Translations under genes and position numbers: made by a program | Notes under the pieces: generated by a model | The model's database searches: none | What the model was told of the DNA's origin: nothing | What the model saw: only the letters and a program-made list of their open reading frames with translations | Part shown: one piece after another, positions 8,650-17,021 of the stretch | How positions within the stretch are numbered: the stretch's first letter is position 1 | Layout of the letters: every line of letters begins with the position of its first letter | NCBI GenBank assembly: GCA_963705285.1 | Contig: OY970066.1 | Span: forward strand, 1,922,001 to 1,986,000 | Direction: 5' to 3' | DNA from: JACMLD01 sp963705285 | GTDB taxonomy: Bacteria; Bacteroidota; Bacteroidia; Chitinophagales; Chitinophagaceae | Length of the DNA stretch: 64,000 bases

Positions 8650-9231
8650 ATGGCGCGTCCCGTACAATATAACGTAAAGAACGAAGGTGGTAAAGCCATT
8701 CACACGGTGGCGCCGCCCGAAGGATATACAGGCGAAGGGTTTTTTACCACCTCATTGAGCAGCGTGGTGGGCCTCGCCAGAAAAAATTCTCTCTGGCCAT
8801 TACCATTTGCTACTTCCTGTTGCGGTATTGAATTCATGGCCACCATGGGTGCCCATTATGATTTGGCCAGGTTTGGTGCAGAAAGGGTTGGATTTTCCCC
8901 GCGGCAATGCGATTTGCTGATGGTGATGGGTACCATTGCCAAAAAAATGGGCCCCGTGTTACGGCAGGTGTATTTGCAAATGGCAGAACCCCGCTGGGTG
9001 CTGAGTATGGGTGCATGTGCCTCTTCCGGAGGTATTTTTGATACTTACAGTGTATTACAGGGTATCGATCAAATTATACCGGTAGATGTGTATATACCAG
9101 GTTGCCCGCCACGCCCTGAGGCAGTGCTAGACGGATTTATGAAAATACAGGAACTGGTGGGTAAAGAAAGCATCCGCCGCAGAAATGGCGAACAGTACAA
9201 ACAATTAATGGAGAGTTACGGCATACAGTAA
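8650..9231 (+). CDS. nuoB: NADH-quinone oxidoreductase subunit B
   Basis: Carries the terminal [4Fe-4S] cluster N2 that passes electrons to quinone. All four ligands are present: the adjacent Cys57-Cys58 in ATSCCGIEF, Cys123 in MGACASSGG and Cys152 in PGCPPRPE. An extra Cys87 in SPRQCDLL replaces the usual Ala and is not expected to bind iron. The 193-residue length is normal. It is preceded and followed by repeat-filled spacers. Confidence 0.97.
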   Translation: MARPVQYNVKNEGGKAIHTVAPPEGYTGEGFFTTSLSSVVGLARKNSLWPLPFATSCCGIEFMATMGAHYDLARFGAERVGFSPRQCDLLMVMGTIAKKMGPVLRQVYLQMAEPRWVLSMGACASSGGIFDTYSVLQGIDQIIPVDVYIPGCPPRPEAVLDGFMKIQELVGKESIRRRNGEQYKQLMESYGIQ

Positions 9232-9316
9232 GCTATTAGCTACTAGCTATTAGCCATTAGTAAATGAATAAAAAAGTTAGACCTTGCTAACAGCTAAAGG
9301 CTAACAGCTAACAGCT
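9231..9316 (+). repeat. nuoB-nuoC spacer repeat: inverted heptamer arrays
   Basis: The left array starts on the last base of the nuoB stop: AGCTATT, AGCTACT, AGCTATT, AGCCATT (9231-9258). The right array, GCTAACA, GCTAAAG, GCTAACA, GCTAACA, GCT (9286-9316), ends six bases before the nuoC ATG. The reverse complement of the right arm matches the left arm at most positions, so the transcript could fold into a long imperfect hairpin that fills the spacer. Confidence 0.8.
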
Positions 9317-9321
9317 CAGAG

Positions 9322-9825
9322 ATGGCATTAACCAACGAATCGATAAAAGAAAAACTAGTAGCAAAATTTGGCGACCTGCTAACCAATTTTGAGGAGCCCT
9401 ACGGCATGTTGAGTTTTGAAGCACCCAAAGATCAAAACCTTAAATTGCTGCAGTTTCTGTATGATGATCCTGAACTGCGGTTTCAATTTCTTACTACACT
9501 TTGCGCAGTGCATTACCCAGACCAGCAGGGCAGGGAGCTGGCCATTGTTTATCATGTACACAACCTGCAAGACAATGTGCGCATCCGCTTTAAGGTATTT
9601 ACTGATATCAATTCGCCCGATATTTTTACAGCTACCAATTTGTATGCAACTGCCAATTGGATGGAACGCGAAACCTATGATTTTTTTGGGGTTAACTTTG
9701 TTGGCCATCCTAACCTCAAACGCATTTTAAATGTAGATGAGATGGACTATTTTCCCATGCGCAAAGAATTTCCGTTGGAAGATGGTACCCGCATTGATAA
9801 AGACGATGCCATGTTTGGCCGATAA
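9322..9825 (+). CDS. nuoC: NADH-quinone oxidoreductase subunit C
   Basis: The 30-kDa peripheral-arm subunit of complex I, contacting NuoD and NuoB. The 167-residue protein shows the family pattern: a ferredoxin-like N-terminal part, then ATNLYATANWMERETYDFFG and the signature HPNLKRIL, then FPLEDGTR near the end. NuoC and NuoD are separate genes here, not fused as in E. coli. The start at 9322 (MALTNESIKEKL) follows the repeat array closely. Confidence 0.95.
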   Translation: MALTNESIKEKLVAKFGDLLTNFEEPYGMLSFEAPKDQNLKLLQFLYDDPELRFQFLTTLCAVHYPDQQGRELAIVYHVHNLQDNVRIRFKVFTDINSPDIFTATNLYATANWMERETYDFFGVNFVGHPNLKRILNVDEMDYFPMRKEFPLEDGTRIDKDDAMFGR

Positions 9826-9834
9826 GCAATAATT

Positions 9835-9927
9835 GCTGATTGCTCGATTTTGTGATTTTTGAGATATTGAAAGGTTGAGGTTTGTTTTGATATTCCGCAT
9901 AATGAAATCATGAAATCACGCAATCAG
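9835..9927 (+). repeat. nuoC-nuoD spacer repeat: inverted octamer arrays
   Basis: Here the period is eight. The left arm is GCTGATTG, CTCGATTT, TGTGATTT, TTGAGATA (9835-9866). The right arm is GAAATCAT, GAAATCAC, GCAATCAG (9904-9927). The right arm reads in reverse complement CTGATTGC, GTGATTTC, ATGATTTC, matching the left arm well. The arms are separated by about 37 bases. Confidence 0.75.
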
Positions 9928-9974
9928 CCATCTAAAAATTTGAAAACCAAGTTTATAAAAAGTAACAGTAAGGG

Positions 9975-11207
9975 ATGTCTGAAATAGCACACAATCATAT
10001 TAAACTGCCAGATGGTTCTATAGAAAAGCAAACTACCACGCTTAACCTGGGCCCCACGCACCCTGCTACCCATGGGGTAATGCAGAATATACTTGAGTTG
10101 GATGGCGAAAGGATTGTATCTGCAGAACAGACGATTGGGTATATTCACCGCGCATTTGAAAAGCTGGCGGAACGCAGGCCGCTTTACCAGATAACCACCC
10201 TTACAGACCGCATGAATTATTGCTCATCACCCATCAACAATATGGGATGGCATATTACCTGCGAGAAACTACTGAAAGTGAAAACTCCTAAACGCGTAGA
10301 TTATCTGCGCGTTATTATTATGGAGCTGGCAAGAATATCTGATCATCTCATCTGTAATTCAATTGTTGGGGTAGACAGTGGCGCTTACACAGGTTTTCTG
10401 TATGTAATGCAATACCGCGAATTGATTTACGAGATATATGAAGAAATATGCGGCTCCAGGCTGACCACCAATATTGGCCGCATAGGCGGTTTTGAAAGAA
10501 ATTTTACCAATACTGCTTTTACCAAGCTGGAGAAATTCCTGGATGAATACCCCAGAGTGCTTACCGAGTTTGAAAGCCTTTTCAAACGCAACCGCATTTT
10601 TATAGAAAGAACGCAGGGTACCGGCGCCATCAGCGCAGAACGGGCGTTGAATTACGGTTTTACCGGCCCTAACCTGCGCGCCTCGGGTGTTGATTATGAT
10701 GTACGCGTGCATACCCCTTACAGCAGTTACGAAGATTTTGATTTTACTGTGCCCGTAGGCAGCACAGGAGATAATTACGACAGGTTCCTGGTGCGCAATG
10801 AAGAAATGCGCCAGTCGCTTAATATTATTGAACAGGCGTACCGCAAAGTACAAGCCTTTACCGGTGCAGAAGCTGAAATATACCATGCAGATGTACCCGA
10901 GTATTATCTGCCTCCCAAAGAAGATGTGTATACCAAAATGGAAGCCCTGATCTGGCATTTCAAAATCATTATGGGAGAAACGGCCATACCCGTAGGTGAG
11001 GTATACCAGAGTGTGGAAGGTGGTAATGGCGAACTGGGTTTTTATTTAATCAGCGATGGCGGACGCACACCCTACCGCCTGCATTTCAGAAGGCCCTGTT
11101 TTATTTATTACCAGGCTTATAGCGAACTGACTAAAGGCGCCATGCTCAGCGATGCCATTATGACCATGAGCAGCCTGAACCTGATTGCGGGAGAGCTGGA
11201 CAGTTAA
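9975..11207 (+). CDS. nuoD: NADH-quinone oxidoreductase subunit D
   Basis: The 49-kDa subunit that, with NuoB, forms the quinone reduction site. The 410-residue protein carries NLGPTHPATHGV near the N-terminus, with the loop His of the quinone pocket, then GYIHRAFEKLAE, and ends with LNLIAGELDS, close to the usual DPVxGExDR end. It is descended from the [NiFe] hydrogenase large subunit but lacks the metal-binding Cys, as expected. The stop is followed at once by an octamer array. Confidence 0.96.
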   Translation: MSEIAHNHIKLPDGSIEKQTTTLNLGPTHPATHGVMQNILELDGERIVSAEQTIGYIHRAFEKLAERRPLYQITTLTDRMNYCSSPINNMGWHITCEKLLKVKTPKRVDYLRVIIMELARISDHLICNSIVGVDSGAYTGFLYVMQYRELIYEIYEEICGSRLTTNIGRIGGFERNFTNTAFTKLEKFLDEYPRVLTEFESLFKRNRIFIERTQGTGAISAERALNYGFTGPNLRASGVDYDVRVHTPYSSYEDFDFTVPVGSTGDNYDRFLVRNEEMRQSLNIIEQAYRKVQAFTGAEAEIYHADVPEYYLPPKEDVYTKMEALIWHFKIIMGETAIPVGEVYQSVEGGNGELGFYLISDGGRTPYRLHFRRPCFIYYQAYSELTKGAMLSDAIMTMSSLNLIAGELDS

Positions 11208-11299
11208 TGTGATAATGTGGAAATGTGATAATGTGGAAATGTGGAAATGTGAGAATGTGAAAACCTGTCTGCCGGCAGGCAGGTGTGGAAATGTGAAAA
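11208..11299 (+). repeat. nuoD-nuoE spacer repeat: octamer array around a GC-rich palindrome
   Basis: Seven octamers of the type TGTGGAAA/TGTGATAA run from 11208 to 11263 directly after the stop codon. A 20-base near-perfect palindrome follows (CCTGTCTGCC at 11264-11273 and GGCAGGCAGG at 11274-11283), then two more octamers at 11284-11299. The minus-strand reading of the palindrome encodes LPAGRQ, a string I recall as a frequent spurious-ORF artefact in Bacteroidota, so the palindrome may be a dispersed element. Confidence 0.8.
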
Positions 11300-11376
11300 C
11301 GCATTTGAGCGGAAACAAGTGAATTTTTTTAAACCCCGAAGGGGTGACATTAATATGGCGACATTAATATAATTAC

Positions 11377-11880
11377 ATGAGTGTTGTTTTTTCAGAAGAG
11401 AAATTACGGGAGGTCAATAAAATAATTGCCCGCTATCCGCAGGGAAAGCAGAAAAGCGCCTTATTGCCTTTGCTGCACCTGGCCCAGGAAACATTTGGCG
11501 GCTGGCTGAGTGCAGAAACCATGGACTATGTGGCCACGCTGCTGCAGATAGAGCCCATTGAAGTGTATGAAGTAGCCACGTTTTATAGTATGTACAACCT
11601 AAAGCCGGTGGGAAAATACATGTTTGAAGTTTGCCAAACCGGCCCCTGTATGCTCAACGGCAGCGATGATATTATTAAGTACATCGGCCAAACCTTATCA
11701 ATCAAGCCGGGTGAAACCACGCCCGATGGACTTTTTTCGCTAAAGACAGTAGAATGCCTGGGCGCTTGTGGTTACGCACCCATGATGCAATTGGGTAAAA
11801 CATTCAGGGAGCATCTTACAAAAGAAAAGGTCGATGCCATCATCGCAGAATGCAGAAACAATGCAGCTGCCAATAATTAA
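11377..11880 (+). CDS. nuoE: NADH-quinone oxidoreductase subunit E
   Basis: The 24-kDa subunit with the [2Fe-2S] cluster N1a, a thioredoxin-like fold. In its 167 residues the four cluster Cys are present as a pair in EVCQTGPCMLNG and a pair in VECLGACGYAPM. The N-terminal helical bundle includes ALLPLLHLAQETFGGWL. It works with NuoF and NuoG in the NADH-oxidising module. Confidence 0.96.
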   Translation: MSVVFSEEKLREVNKIIARYPQGKQKSALLPLLHLAQETFGGWLSAETMDYVATLLQIEPIEVYEVATFYSMYNLKPVGKYMFEVCQTGPCMLNGSDDIIKYIGQTLSIKPGETTPDGLFSLKTVECLGACGYAPMMQLGKTFREHLTKEKVDAIIAECRNNAAANN

Positions 11881-11968
11881 CGCCAGGCAAACTTTTTCAA
11901 GGGTATAAATGGTGCTGGTATATAAGATGAAAATTGAAACAGCATTTAATTCTCTAAAATAAGAATCG

Positions 11969-12003
11969 GCTAACAGCAAACCGCTCGAAGCTCAAAGCTT
12001 ACA
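11969..12003 (+). repeat. nuoE-nuoF spacer repeat: heptamer array (right arm only)
   Basis: GCTAACA, GCAAACC, GCTCGAA, GCTCAAA and GCTTACA run in tandem up to two bases before the nuoF ATG (12005). The word is related to the right arms in the B-C and J-K spacers. No matching left arm is seen after nuoE; the rest of the spacer (11881-11968) is plain AT-rich DNA. Confidence 0.65.
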
Positions 12004-12004
12004 A

Positions 12005-13360
12005 ATGGGTAGAAAAGTATTACTAGACAAAGCACATATTGAAGGCATCCGGTATTATGATGTGTACCGCAAGAACGGCGGCTATGCATCGGTTGAAAAA
12101 GCATTGAAAACCTCGCCGGCAGATGTAGTGGAAGAAGTAAAGAAAAGCGGCTTACGCGGCCGCGGTGGTGCCGGTTTTCCTACCGGTATGAAATGGAGTT
12201 TTATTGCCAAACCAGAAGGCGTTCCGCGTCACCTGGTATGTAATGCAGATGAAAGCGAGCCCGGTACCTTTAAAGACAGGTACCTGATGGAATTTATCCC
12301 CCATCTGCTGATAGAAGGACTGGTGGTAAGTTCATATGCGCTTGGCAGCAATGTAACGTATATCTATATACGCGGAGAATATGCATGGATTGTTGATATA
12401 CTTGAACAGGCGATAGAAGAAGCCAGAAACAATGGTTTTCTGGGCAAAAATATTTTGGGCACCGGTTTCGATTGTGAAATTTACGTGCAACGCGGCGCCG
12501 GCGCGTATATATGCGGAGAAGAAACGGCTTTACTTGAATCGTTGGAAGGCAAGCGCGGTAACCCCAGAATAAAACCACCTTTTCCGGCAGTGAAAGGGGT
12601 TTGGGACAGGCCTACCGTTGTGAACAATGTAGAAACCCTGGCCGCCATTGTACCGATTATTAACCTGGGCGGAGAAGAATATGCAAAAATTGGTGTGGGA
12701 AAGTCTACCGGCACCAAATTAATTTCTGCCTGCGGCAATATCAACAAACCCGGTGTGTACGAAATTGACATGACCATTTCTGTAGAAGAATTTATTTACA
12801 GCGATGAATATTGCGGCGGCATCCCCAACGGAAAAAAATTGAAAGCCTGTATACCTGGCGGTTCGTCAGTACCCATTTTGCCCGCCAATCTGTTGCTGAA
12901 AACGGCCAAAGGCGAGCAGCGCATGATGACCTACGAAAGCCTGAGCGATGGTGGTTTTGCCACCGGTAGCATGATGGGCAGCGGTGGATTTATTGTATTT
13001 GATGAAGACCAGTGCGTGGTGCGGCACACCTATACCCTGGCGCGTTTTTACCGGCATGAAAGCTGCGGACAATGTTCTCCCTGCAGGGAAGGCACCGGTT
13101 GGATGGAAAAGATTCTAAAAAACATTGAATACGGAAAAGGCAAGATCAGCGATATTGATTTGTTGTGGGATATACAGCGTAAGATTGAAGGCAATACCAT
13201 TTGCCCGCTGGGCGATGCTGCGGCTTGGCCGGTAGCTGCTGCCATCCGCCATTTCCGTGATGAATTTGAATGGCATGTCTTGAACCCTGAAGAAAGTCAG
13301 AACAGAAACTATGGACTGGCGCATTATGCGGATGAGAGGCCGGCAGCCGTTCCGGCTTAG
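12005..13360 (+). CDS. nuoF: NADH-quinone oxidoreductase subunit F
   Basis: The 51-kDa subunit that binds NADH and FMN and holds [4Fe-4S] cluster N3. In its 451 residues the nucleotide and flavin-binding stretches GRGGAGFPTGMKW and CNADESEPGTFKDR are intact. The cluster ligands are three Cys in ESCGQCSPCREGTGW and one in TICPLGDAAAWP. Length and order are normal. After the stop the operon is interrupted by the GxxExxY element before nuoG. Confidence 0.97.
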   Translation: MGRKVLLDKAHIEGIRYYDVYRKNGGYASVEKALKTSPADVVEEVKKSGLRGRGGAGFPTGMKWSFIAKPEGVPRHLVCNADESEPGTFKDRYLMEFIPHLLIEGLVVSSYALGSNVTYIYIRGEYAWIVDILEQAIEEARNNGFLGKNILGTGFDCEIYVQRGAGAYICGEETALLESLEGKRGNPRIKPPFPAVKGVWDRPTVVNNVETLAAIVPIINLGGEEYAKIGVGKSTGTKLISACGNINKPGVYEIDMTISVEEFIYSDEYCGGIPNGKKLKACIPGGSSVPILPANLLLKTAKGEQRMMTYESLSDGGFATGSMMGSGGFIVFDEDQCVVRHTYTLARFYRHESCGQCSPCREGTGWMEKILKNIEYGKGKISDIDLLWDIQRKIEGNTICPLGDAAAWPVAAAIRHFRDEFEWHVLNPEESQNRNYGLAHYADERPAAVPA

Positions 13361-13362
13361 GA

Positions 13363-13930
13363 TTTCACGCAGCGGCCGGCGGAGGGGCAACGGACAGCGG
13401 AGTGGTCAAATGAACCTTATCTTATAAACGATATGTCTGAAAATGACCTGGCAACACTTGCCCTGGACATTTGCTTTCGCTTGCATAAGCAATATGGTCC
13501 GGGACTATTTGAAAGTGTTTATGAAGAATTGTTTTGTTATGAATGGGGCAAGACAGGAATTGAATTAAAAAGGCAACATGGAATCCCTCTAGTTCATGAA
13601 GAAATAAAATTGAATATGGGTTTTAGAGCGGATATTATTGTAGGGCAAAAATTGCTAATTGAATTTAAAAGTATTGAAGGTCTTACAGATTTGCATTTCA
13701 AACAAGTATTGACTTATTTGAAACTTACAGATCTCAGACTAGGCTTGTTGATCAATTTTAATGTTGTGCTTCTTAAGGATGGAATCAGAAGAATTGCCAA
13801 TAAAATGTAGCTGATGTATGCTGCGCCCGCTGCTCCTTTGCAGCCCGCTGCGTGAAAGAAGGTTCAATTGATAAATGCAAAAATAAAAAACCGCTGCGTT
13901 CGCCGCCTCTTCGCTGCCCGCTGCGTGAAA
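13363..13930. mobile_element. GxxExxY gene unit flanked by inverted repeats, inserted between nuoF and nuoG
   Basis: TTTCACGCAGCGG at 13363-13375, three bases after the nuoF stop, is repeated exactly in inverted form at 13845-13857 and again at 13918-13930, five bases before the nuoG ATG. Both flanks also carry further CCGCTG words at similar spacing. Everything between is the GxxExxY gene and repeat-rich DNA. The arrangement looks like an inserted unit with terminal inverted repeats, but no transposase or target-site duplication is evident. Confidence 0.55.
13433..13810 (+). CDS. GxxExxY family protein
   Basis: A 125-residue protein with the family signature GPGLFESVYEE near residue 27 and later FRADIIVGQKLLIEFKS. 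That second pattern resembles a PD-(D/E)xK nuclease core with the Asp in RADIIV and Glu in IEFK. Members are common as single genes in Bacteroidota and have no firmly established function that I know of. It has nothing to do with respiration and sits between nuoF and nuoG, flanked by inverted repeats, with codon use that is more AT-rich than its neighbours. These points suggest an insertion that is tolerated because it keeps the operon readable. Confidence 0.85.
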   Translation: MSENDLATLALDICFRLHKQYGPGLFESVYEELFCYEWGKTGIELKRQHGIPLVHEEIKLNMGFRADIIVGQKLLIEFKSIEGLTDLHFKQVLTYLKLTDLRLGLLINFNVVLLKDGIRRIANKM

Positions 13931-13935
13931 CAAAC

Positions 13936-15033
13936 ATGGCTGAAGAAATAAAAAAAGAAGCACCGAAGCTGTTTAAAGTTACCATCGATAACATCACCAT
14001 CGAGGTAACGCCGGGCACCTCTATATTGAATGCAGCCAGGCAGATTGGTGGCGAAGTGGCCCCGCCGGCCATGTGCTATTATACCAAATTGCAGGGTAGT
14101 GGCGGTAAATGTCGCACCTGCCTGGTAGAAGTTGCTGCAGGCTCTACCGCTGACCCGCGGCCGATGCCTAAGCTGGTTGCCAGCTGCCGTACCAATGTAA
14201 TGGACGGCATGATTGTAAAAAATATTACCAGCGAAAAAGTAATAGACGCCCGTAATGGAGTAGTAGAGTTCCTGCTCATCAATCACCCGCTGGATTGCCC
14301 CATTTGCGATCAGGCCGGTGAATGCCATCTGCAAGATTTAAGCTATGAACATGGCAAAGAAGGCACACGGTATGAATTTCCGCGCAGAACATTTGAAAAG
14401 CACGACCTCGGCCCTTACATACAATTGCACATGACGCGGTGCATCATGTGTTTCCGCTGTGTATTTGTGGCCGACCAACTCACCAAAAAAAGGGCGCACG
14501 GTATACTGGACAGGGGCGACCATGCAGAGATAGCAACCTATATAGAAAAATCGCTCGACAATGATTTCATCGGCAATGTTATCGATGTTTGTCCTGTAGG
14601 TGCATTGACCGATAAAACATTCCGTTTTAAAAACAGGGTCTGGTTTACAAAACCGGTGGATGCGCACCGCGATTGCCCTAAATGCAGCGGCAAAGCGCAG
14701 CTCTGGTTAAGAGGCAAAGAAGTATTTCGTGTTACGGGCCGCAAAGATGAATGGGGTGAAGTAAAAGACTGGATCTGCAATGAATGCCGTTTTGAAAAGA
14801 AAGAAACAGCCGACTGGACTATTGAGGGGCCGGCGCATATTAGCCGTCATTCTGTTATTTCGCAGGGGCATTATGAAGGTGCACAAACACCCAATGAAAC
14901 CATTGTGAATGTGTTGAACGGCCGCAGTCCCAAATTACTGATGGATATCCATAGTGTCAGTGAAGTAAATAAACCGAATATCAAACTCAGCGAAATAGAC
15001 GGCCCTGCCCACAGCGATGATTTTAAAAAGTAA
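13936..15033 (+). CDS. nuoG: NADH-quinone oxidoreductase subunit G (short form)
   Basis: Iron-sulfur subunit of the NADH-oxidising module. I chose ATG 13936 (MAEEIKKEAPKLFK), giving 365 residues; an upstream ATG at 13852 would start within repeat DNA. The N-terminal [2Fe-2S] ferredoxin domain has CYYTKLQGSGGKCRTCLVEV. It is followed by the His-Cys3 cluster site in CPICDQAGECHLQDL and by one [4Fe-4S] set in RCIMCFRCVF and DVCPVGAL. The large molybdopterin-oxidoreductase domain of E. coli NuoG is missing, which is usual for Bacteroidota and not a truncation here, as nuoH follows 42 bases later. Confidence 0.93.
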   Translation: MAEEIKKEAPKLFKVTIDNITIEVTPGTSILNAARQIGGEVAPPAMCYYTKLQGSGGKCRTCLVEVAAGSTADPRPMPKLVASCRTNVMDGMIVKNITSEKVIDARNGVVEFLLINHPLDCPICDQAGECHLQDLSYEHGKEGTRYEFPRRTFEKHDLGPYIQLHMTRCIMCFRCVFVADQLTKKRAHGILDRGDHAEIATYIEKSLDNDFIGNVIDVCPVGALTDKTFRFKNRVWFTKPVDAHRDCPKCSGKAQLWLRGKEVFRVTGRKDEWGEVKDWICNECRFEKKETADWTIEGPAHISRHSVISQGHYEGAQTPNETIVNVLNGRSPKLLMDIHSVSEVNKPNIKLSEIDGPAHSDDFKK

Positions 15034-15075
15034 CACCTGTAAGTTTGCGAAAACGCGTTAAAAGATTTTGAATAA

Positions 15076-16155
15076 ATGATACTACTTGCTTTAGATTATT
15101 TTTTGTTAACCGAGAAACTGCTGCTGATTGTAGTTATCGTTTCCGTGTCGCTGGTAATTGCTATGTATGAGACCTATGCAGAGCGCAAAGTGGCCGCATT
15201 TATACAGGATCGTATTGGCCCCAACAGGGCCGGGCCATTTGGTATTCTGCAACCCCTGGCAGATGGACTAAAGCTGTTTATGAAAGAGGAAATCATTCCC
15301 AACACCTCTAATAAGTGGCTTTTTATTCTTGGGCCCTGCCTGGCTATGATGACGGCCATGATGACCAGTGCTGTTATCCCCTGGGGAAGCCCCATTCATT
15401 TTACCGCGTTTGGTTTGGACAGAATGGTCAGCCTGCAGGTGGCAGATATTAATATAGGCATCCTGTATATTTTTGGCGTGGTAAGCCTGGGCGTGTATGG
15501 TATTATGATTGGGGGATGGGCCTCCAATAATAAATTCTCGCTTATTGCCGCGCTGCGTGGGGCTTCGCAAATGATCTCCTACGAGCTGGCCATGGGGCTT
15601 TCTCTGATAGCATTGCTCATGCTTACGGGTTCATTAAGACTGGGCGAGATAGTACAACAGCAAATGCAGAGCGGCGTATGGAATGTATTTTACCAGCCGC
15701 TTGGCTTTTTAATTTTTATTGTTTGCGCATTTGCCGAATGTAACCGCACGCCGTTCGATTTGCCTGAAGCTGAAAACGAACTCAATTTTGGATACCACCA
15801 GGAGTATTCTTCTATGAAACTGGGATTTTATTTGTTTGCAGAATACATCAACATGTTTATCAGCAGTGCTATTATGGCCACGCTGTTCTTTGGCGGGTAC
15901 GATATTCCGTTTGTAAACGATGCAGCTTTGGGACAATCCATTGGTAACTGGCTGCCAATTTTACAATTCGGTTGTTTGTTTGCTAAAATTGCCAGTTTTA
16001 TATTTTTATTTATGTGGGTGCGCTGGACGATACCGCGTTTCCGTTACGACCAGTTGATGAACCTTGGCTGGAAGAGTTTGATACCATTAGCGCTGGTGAA
16101 TATGGTCATTACCGGCGCGCTTGTATTGCTGAAACAAAACAACTGGCATTTTTAA
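15076..16155 (+). CDS. nuoH: NADH-quinone oxidoreductase subunit H
   Basis: Membrane subunit that joins the proton-pumping arm to the peripheral arm and lines the quinone tunnel. The 359-residue protein has about eight transmembrane helices and the family signatures YAERKVAAFIQDRIGPNRAG and FAECNRTPFDLPEAENEL, with the conserved acidic residues of the quinone chamber. Confidence 0.97.
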   Translation: MILLALDYFLLTEKLLLIVVIVSVSLVIAMYETYAERKVAAFIQDRIGPNRAGPFGILQPLADGLKLFMKEEIIPNTSNKWLFILGPCLAMMTAMMTSAVIPWGSPIHFTAFGLDRMVSLQVADINIGILYIFGVVSLGVYGIMIGGWASNNKFSLIAALRGASQMISYELAMGLSLIALLMLTGSLRLGEIVQQQMQSGVWNVFYQPLGFLIFIVCAFAECNRTPFDLPEAENELNFGYHQEYSSMKLGFYLFAEYINMFISSAIMATLFFGGYDIPFVNDAALGQSIGNWLPILQFGCLFAKIASFIFLFMWVRWTIPRFRYDQLMNLGWKSLIPLALVNMVITGALVLLKQNNWHF

Positions 16156-16286
16156 TGCCCACTTTTAATGCAATCAGGCGGCAGTTTGTTGTTATTACCG
16201 CCAATAATGAGTGGTAAAGATTAAGTTGGTAGGTTGGATTGATAAAAATATTTTTGCGAACCTTTATAATTGAGGAGAAATACATC

Positions 16287-16841
16287 ATGCAGGCATTAAC
16301 GAACAGAGTAAAACCAGTAGAACGCAAGCCAATGACATGGCTTGAAAAGCTGTATCTCTGGAATATATTCAAAGGCATGGTAATTACCTTTAGCCACATA
16401 TTTAAAAGAAAGGCTACCATAAAATATCCCGAACAGAAAAGACCCTTCAGCCCGGTTTTCAGGGGGCTTCATATCTTAAACAGAGATGAAGAAGGGCGGG
16501 AGCGATGCACTGCCTGCGGTTTGTGTGCAGTAGCCTGCCCCGCAGAAGCCATCACCATGGAAGGCGCCGAACGTAAAAAAGGCGAAGAGCACCTTTATCG
16601 CGAAGAAAAGTATGCGGCTAAATATGAAATCAATATGTTGCGTTGCATATTTTGCGGCTTGTGCGAAGAAGCCTGCCCTAAAGATGCCATTTACCTTACT
16701 GAAACTTTTGCGCCGGCTAATTTTCAACGGCAAACTTTTATTTATGGCAAGCAGGATTTGCTTATACCCGACCCCGTAACCGAACCAGAATTGTACGCAA
16801 AGGCGGCTGGCGGAAGAGTGAGGCCTGGTAATAAGTCATAA
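16287..16841 (+). CDS. nuoI: NADH-quinone oxidoreductase subunit I
   Basis: Ferredoxin-like subunit carrying [4Fe-4S] clusters N6a and N6b, which link NuoG to NuoB. Both motifs are intact: CTACGLCAVACP and CIFCGLCEEACP. I chose ATG 16287 (MQALTNRVKP), 184 residues, because it is preceded by GAGGAG at a Shine-Dalgarno distance, unusual in this window. The upstream in-frame ATG at 16239 adds a segment with no family similarity. The last codons of the gene form the first units of a TAAGTTT heptamer array. Confidence 0.96.
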   Translation: MQALTNRVKPVERKPMTWLEKLYLWNIFKGMVITFSHIFKRKATIKYPEQKRPFSPVFRGLHILNRDEEGRERCTACGLCAVACPAEAITMEGAERKKGEEHLYREEKYAAKYEINMLRCIFCGLCEEACPKDAIYLTETFAPANFQRQTFIYGKQDLLIPDPVTEPELYAKAAGGRVRPGNKS

Positions 16842-17010
16842 GTTTTAAGTAGTAAGTAATAAGTTTTAAGTGATAAGTGTTGAATGATAAGTTTTGGTGG
16901 GATGAGCAATGTGTTGACTGAGTGTATATATTTTTAGTAGAAAATGTAGAAGATCTTTCAGGCTTACAGCCAATCGTTAACAGTTAATAGCTTAACGCTG
17001 GCGGCTAATG
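16832..17010 (+). repeat. nuoI-nuoJ spacer repeats: two heptamer arrays
   Basis: Nine heptamers of the type TAAGTTT/TAAGTAG run from 16832 to 16894, beginning inside the last codons of nuoI and including its stop codon. A second array, GTTAACA, GTTAATA, GCTTAAC, GCTGGCG, GCTAATG (16976-17010), lies 11 bases before nuoJ. The two arms use different words and pair only weakly, unlike the B-C and J-K spacers. About 80 bases of AT-rich DNA separate them. Confidence 0.7.
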
Positions 17011-17021
17011 ACAAACTAACA

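Noticed and set aside
11046..11318. Minus-strand 90-residue frame containing LPAGRQ
   Set aside because: It is the translation of the octamer array and palindrome plus the end of nuoD in reverse; the string is a frequent artefact.
13852..13935. Longer NuoG start at 13852
   Set aside because: The added 28 residues are translated repeat DNA with no similarity to NuoG; the ATG at 13936 matches the family start.
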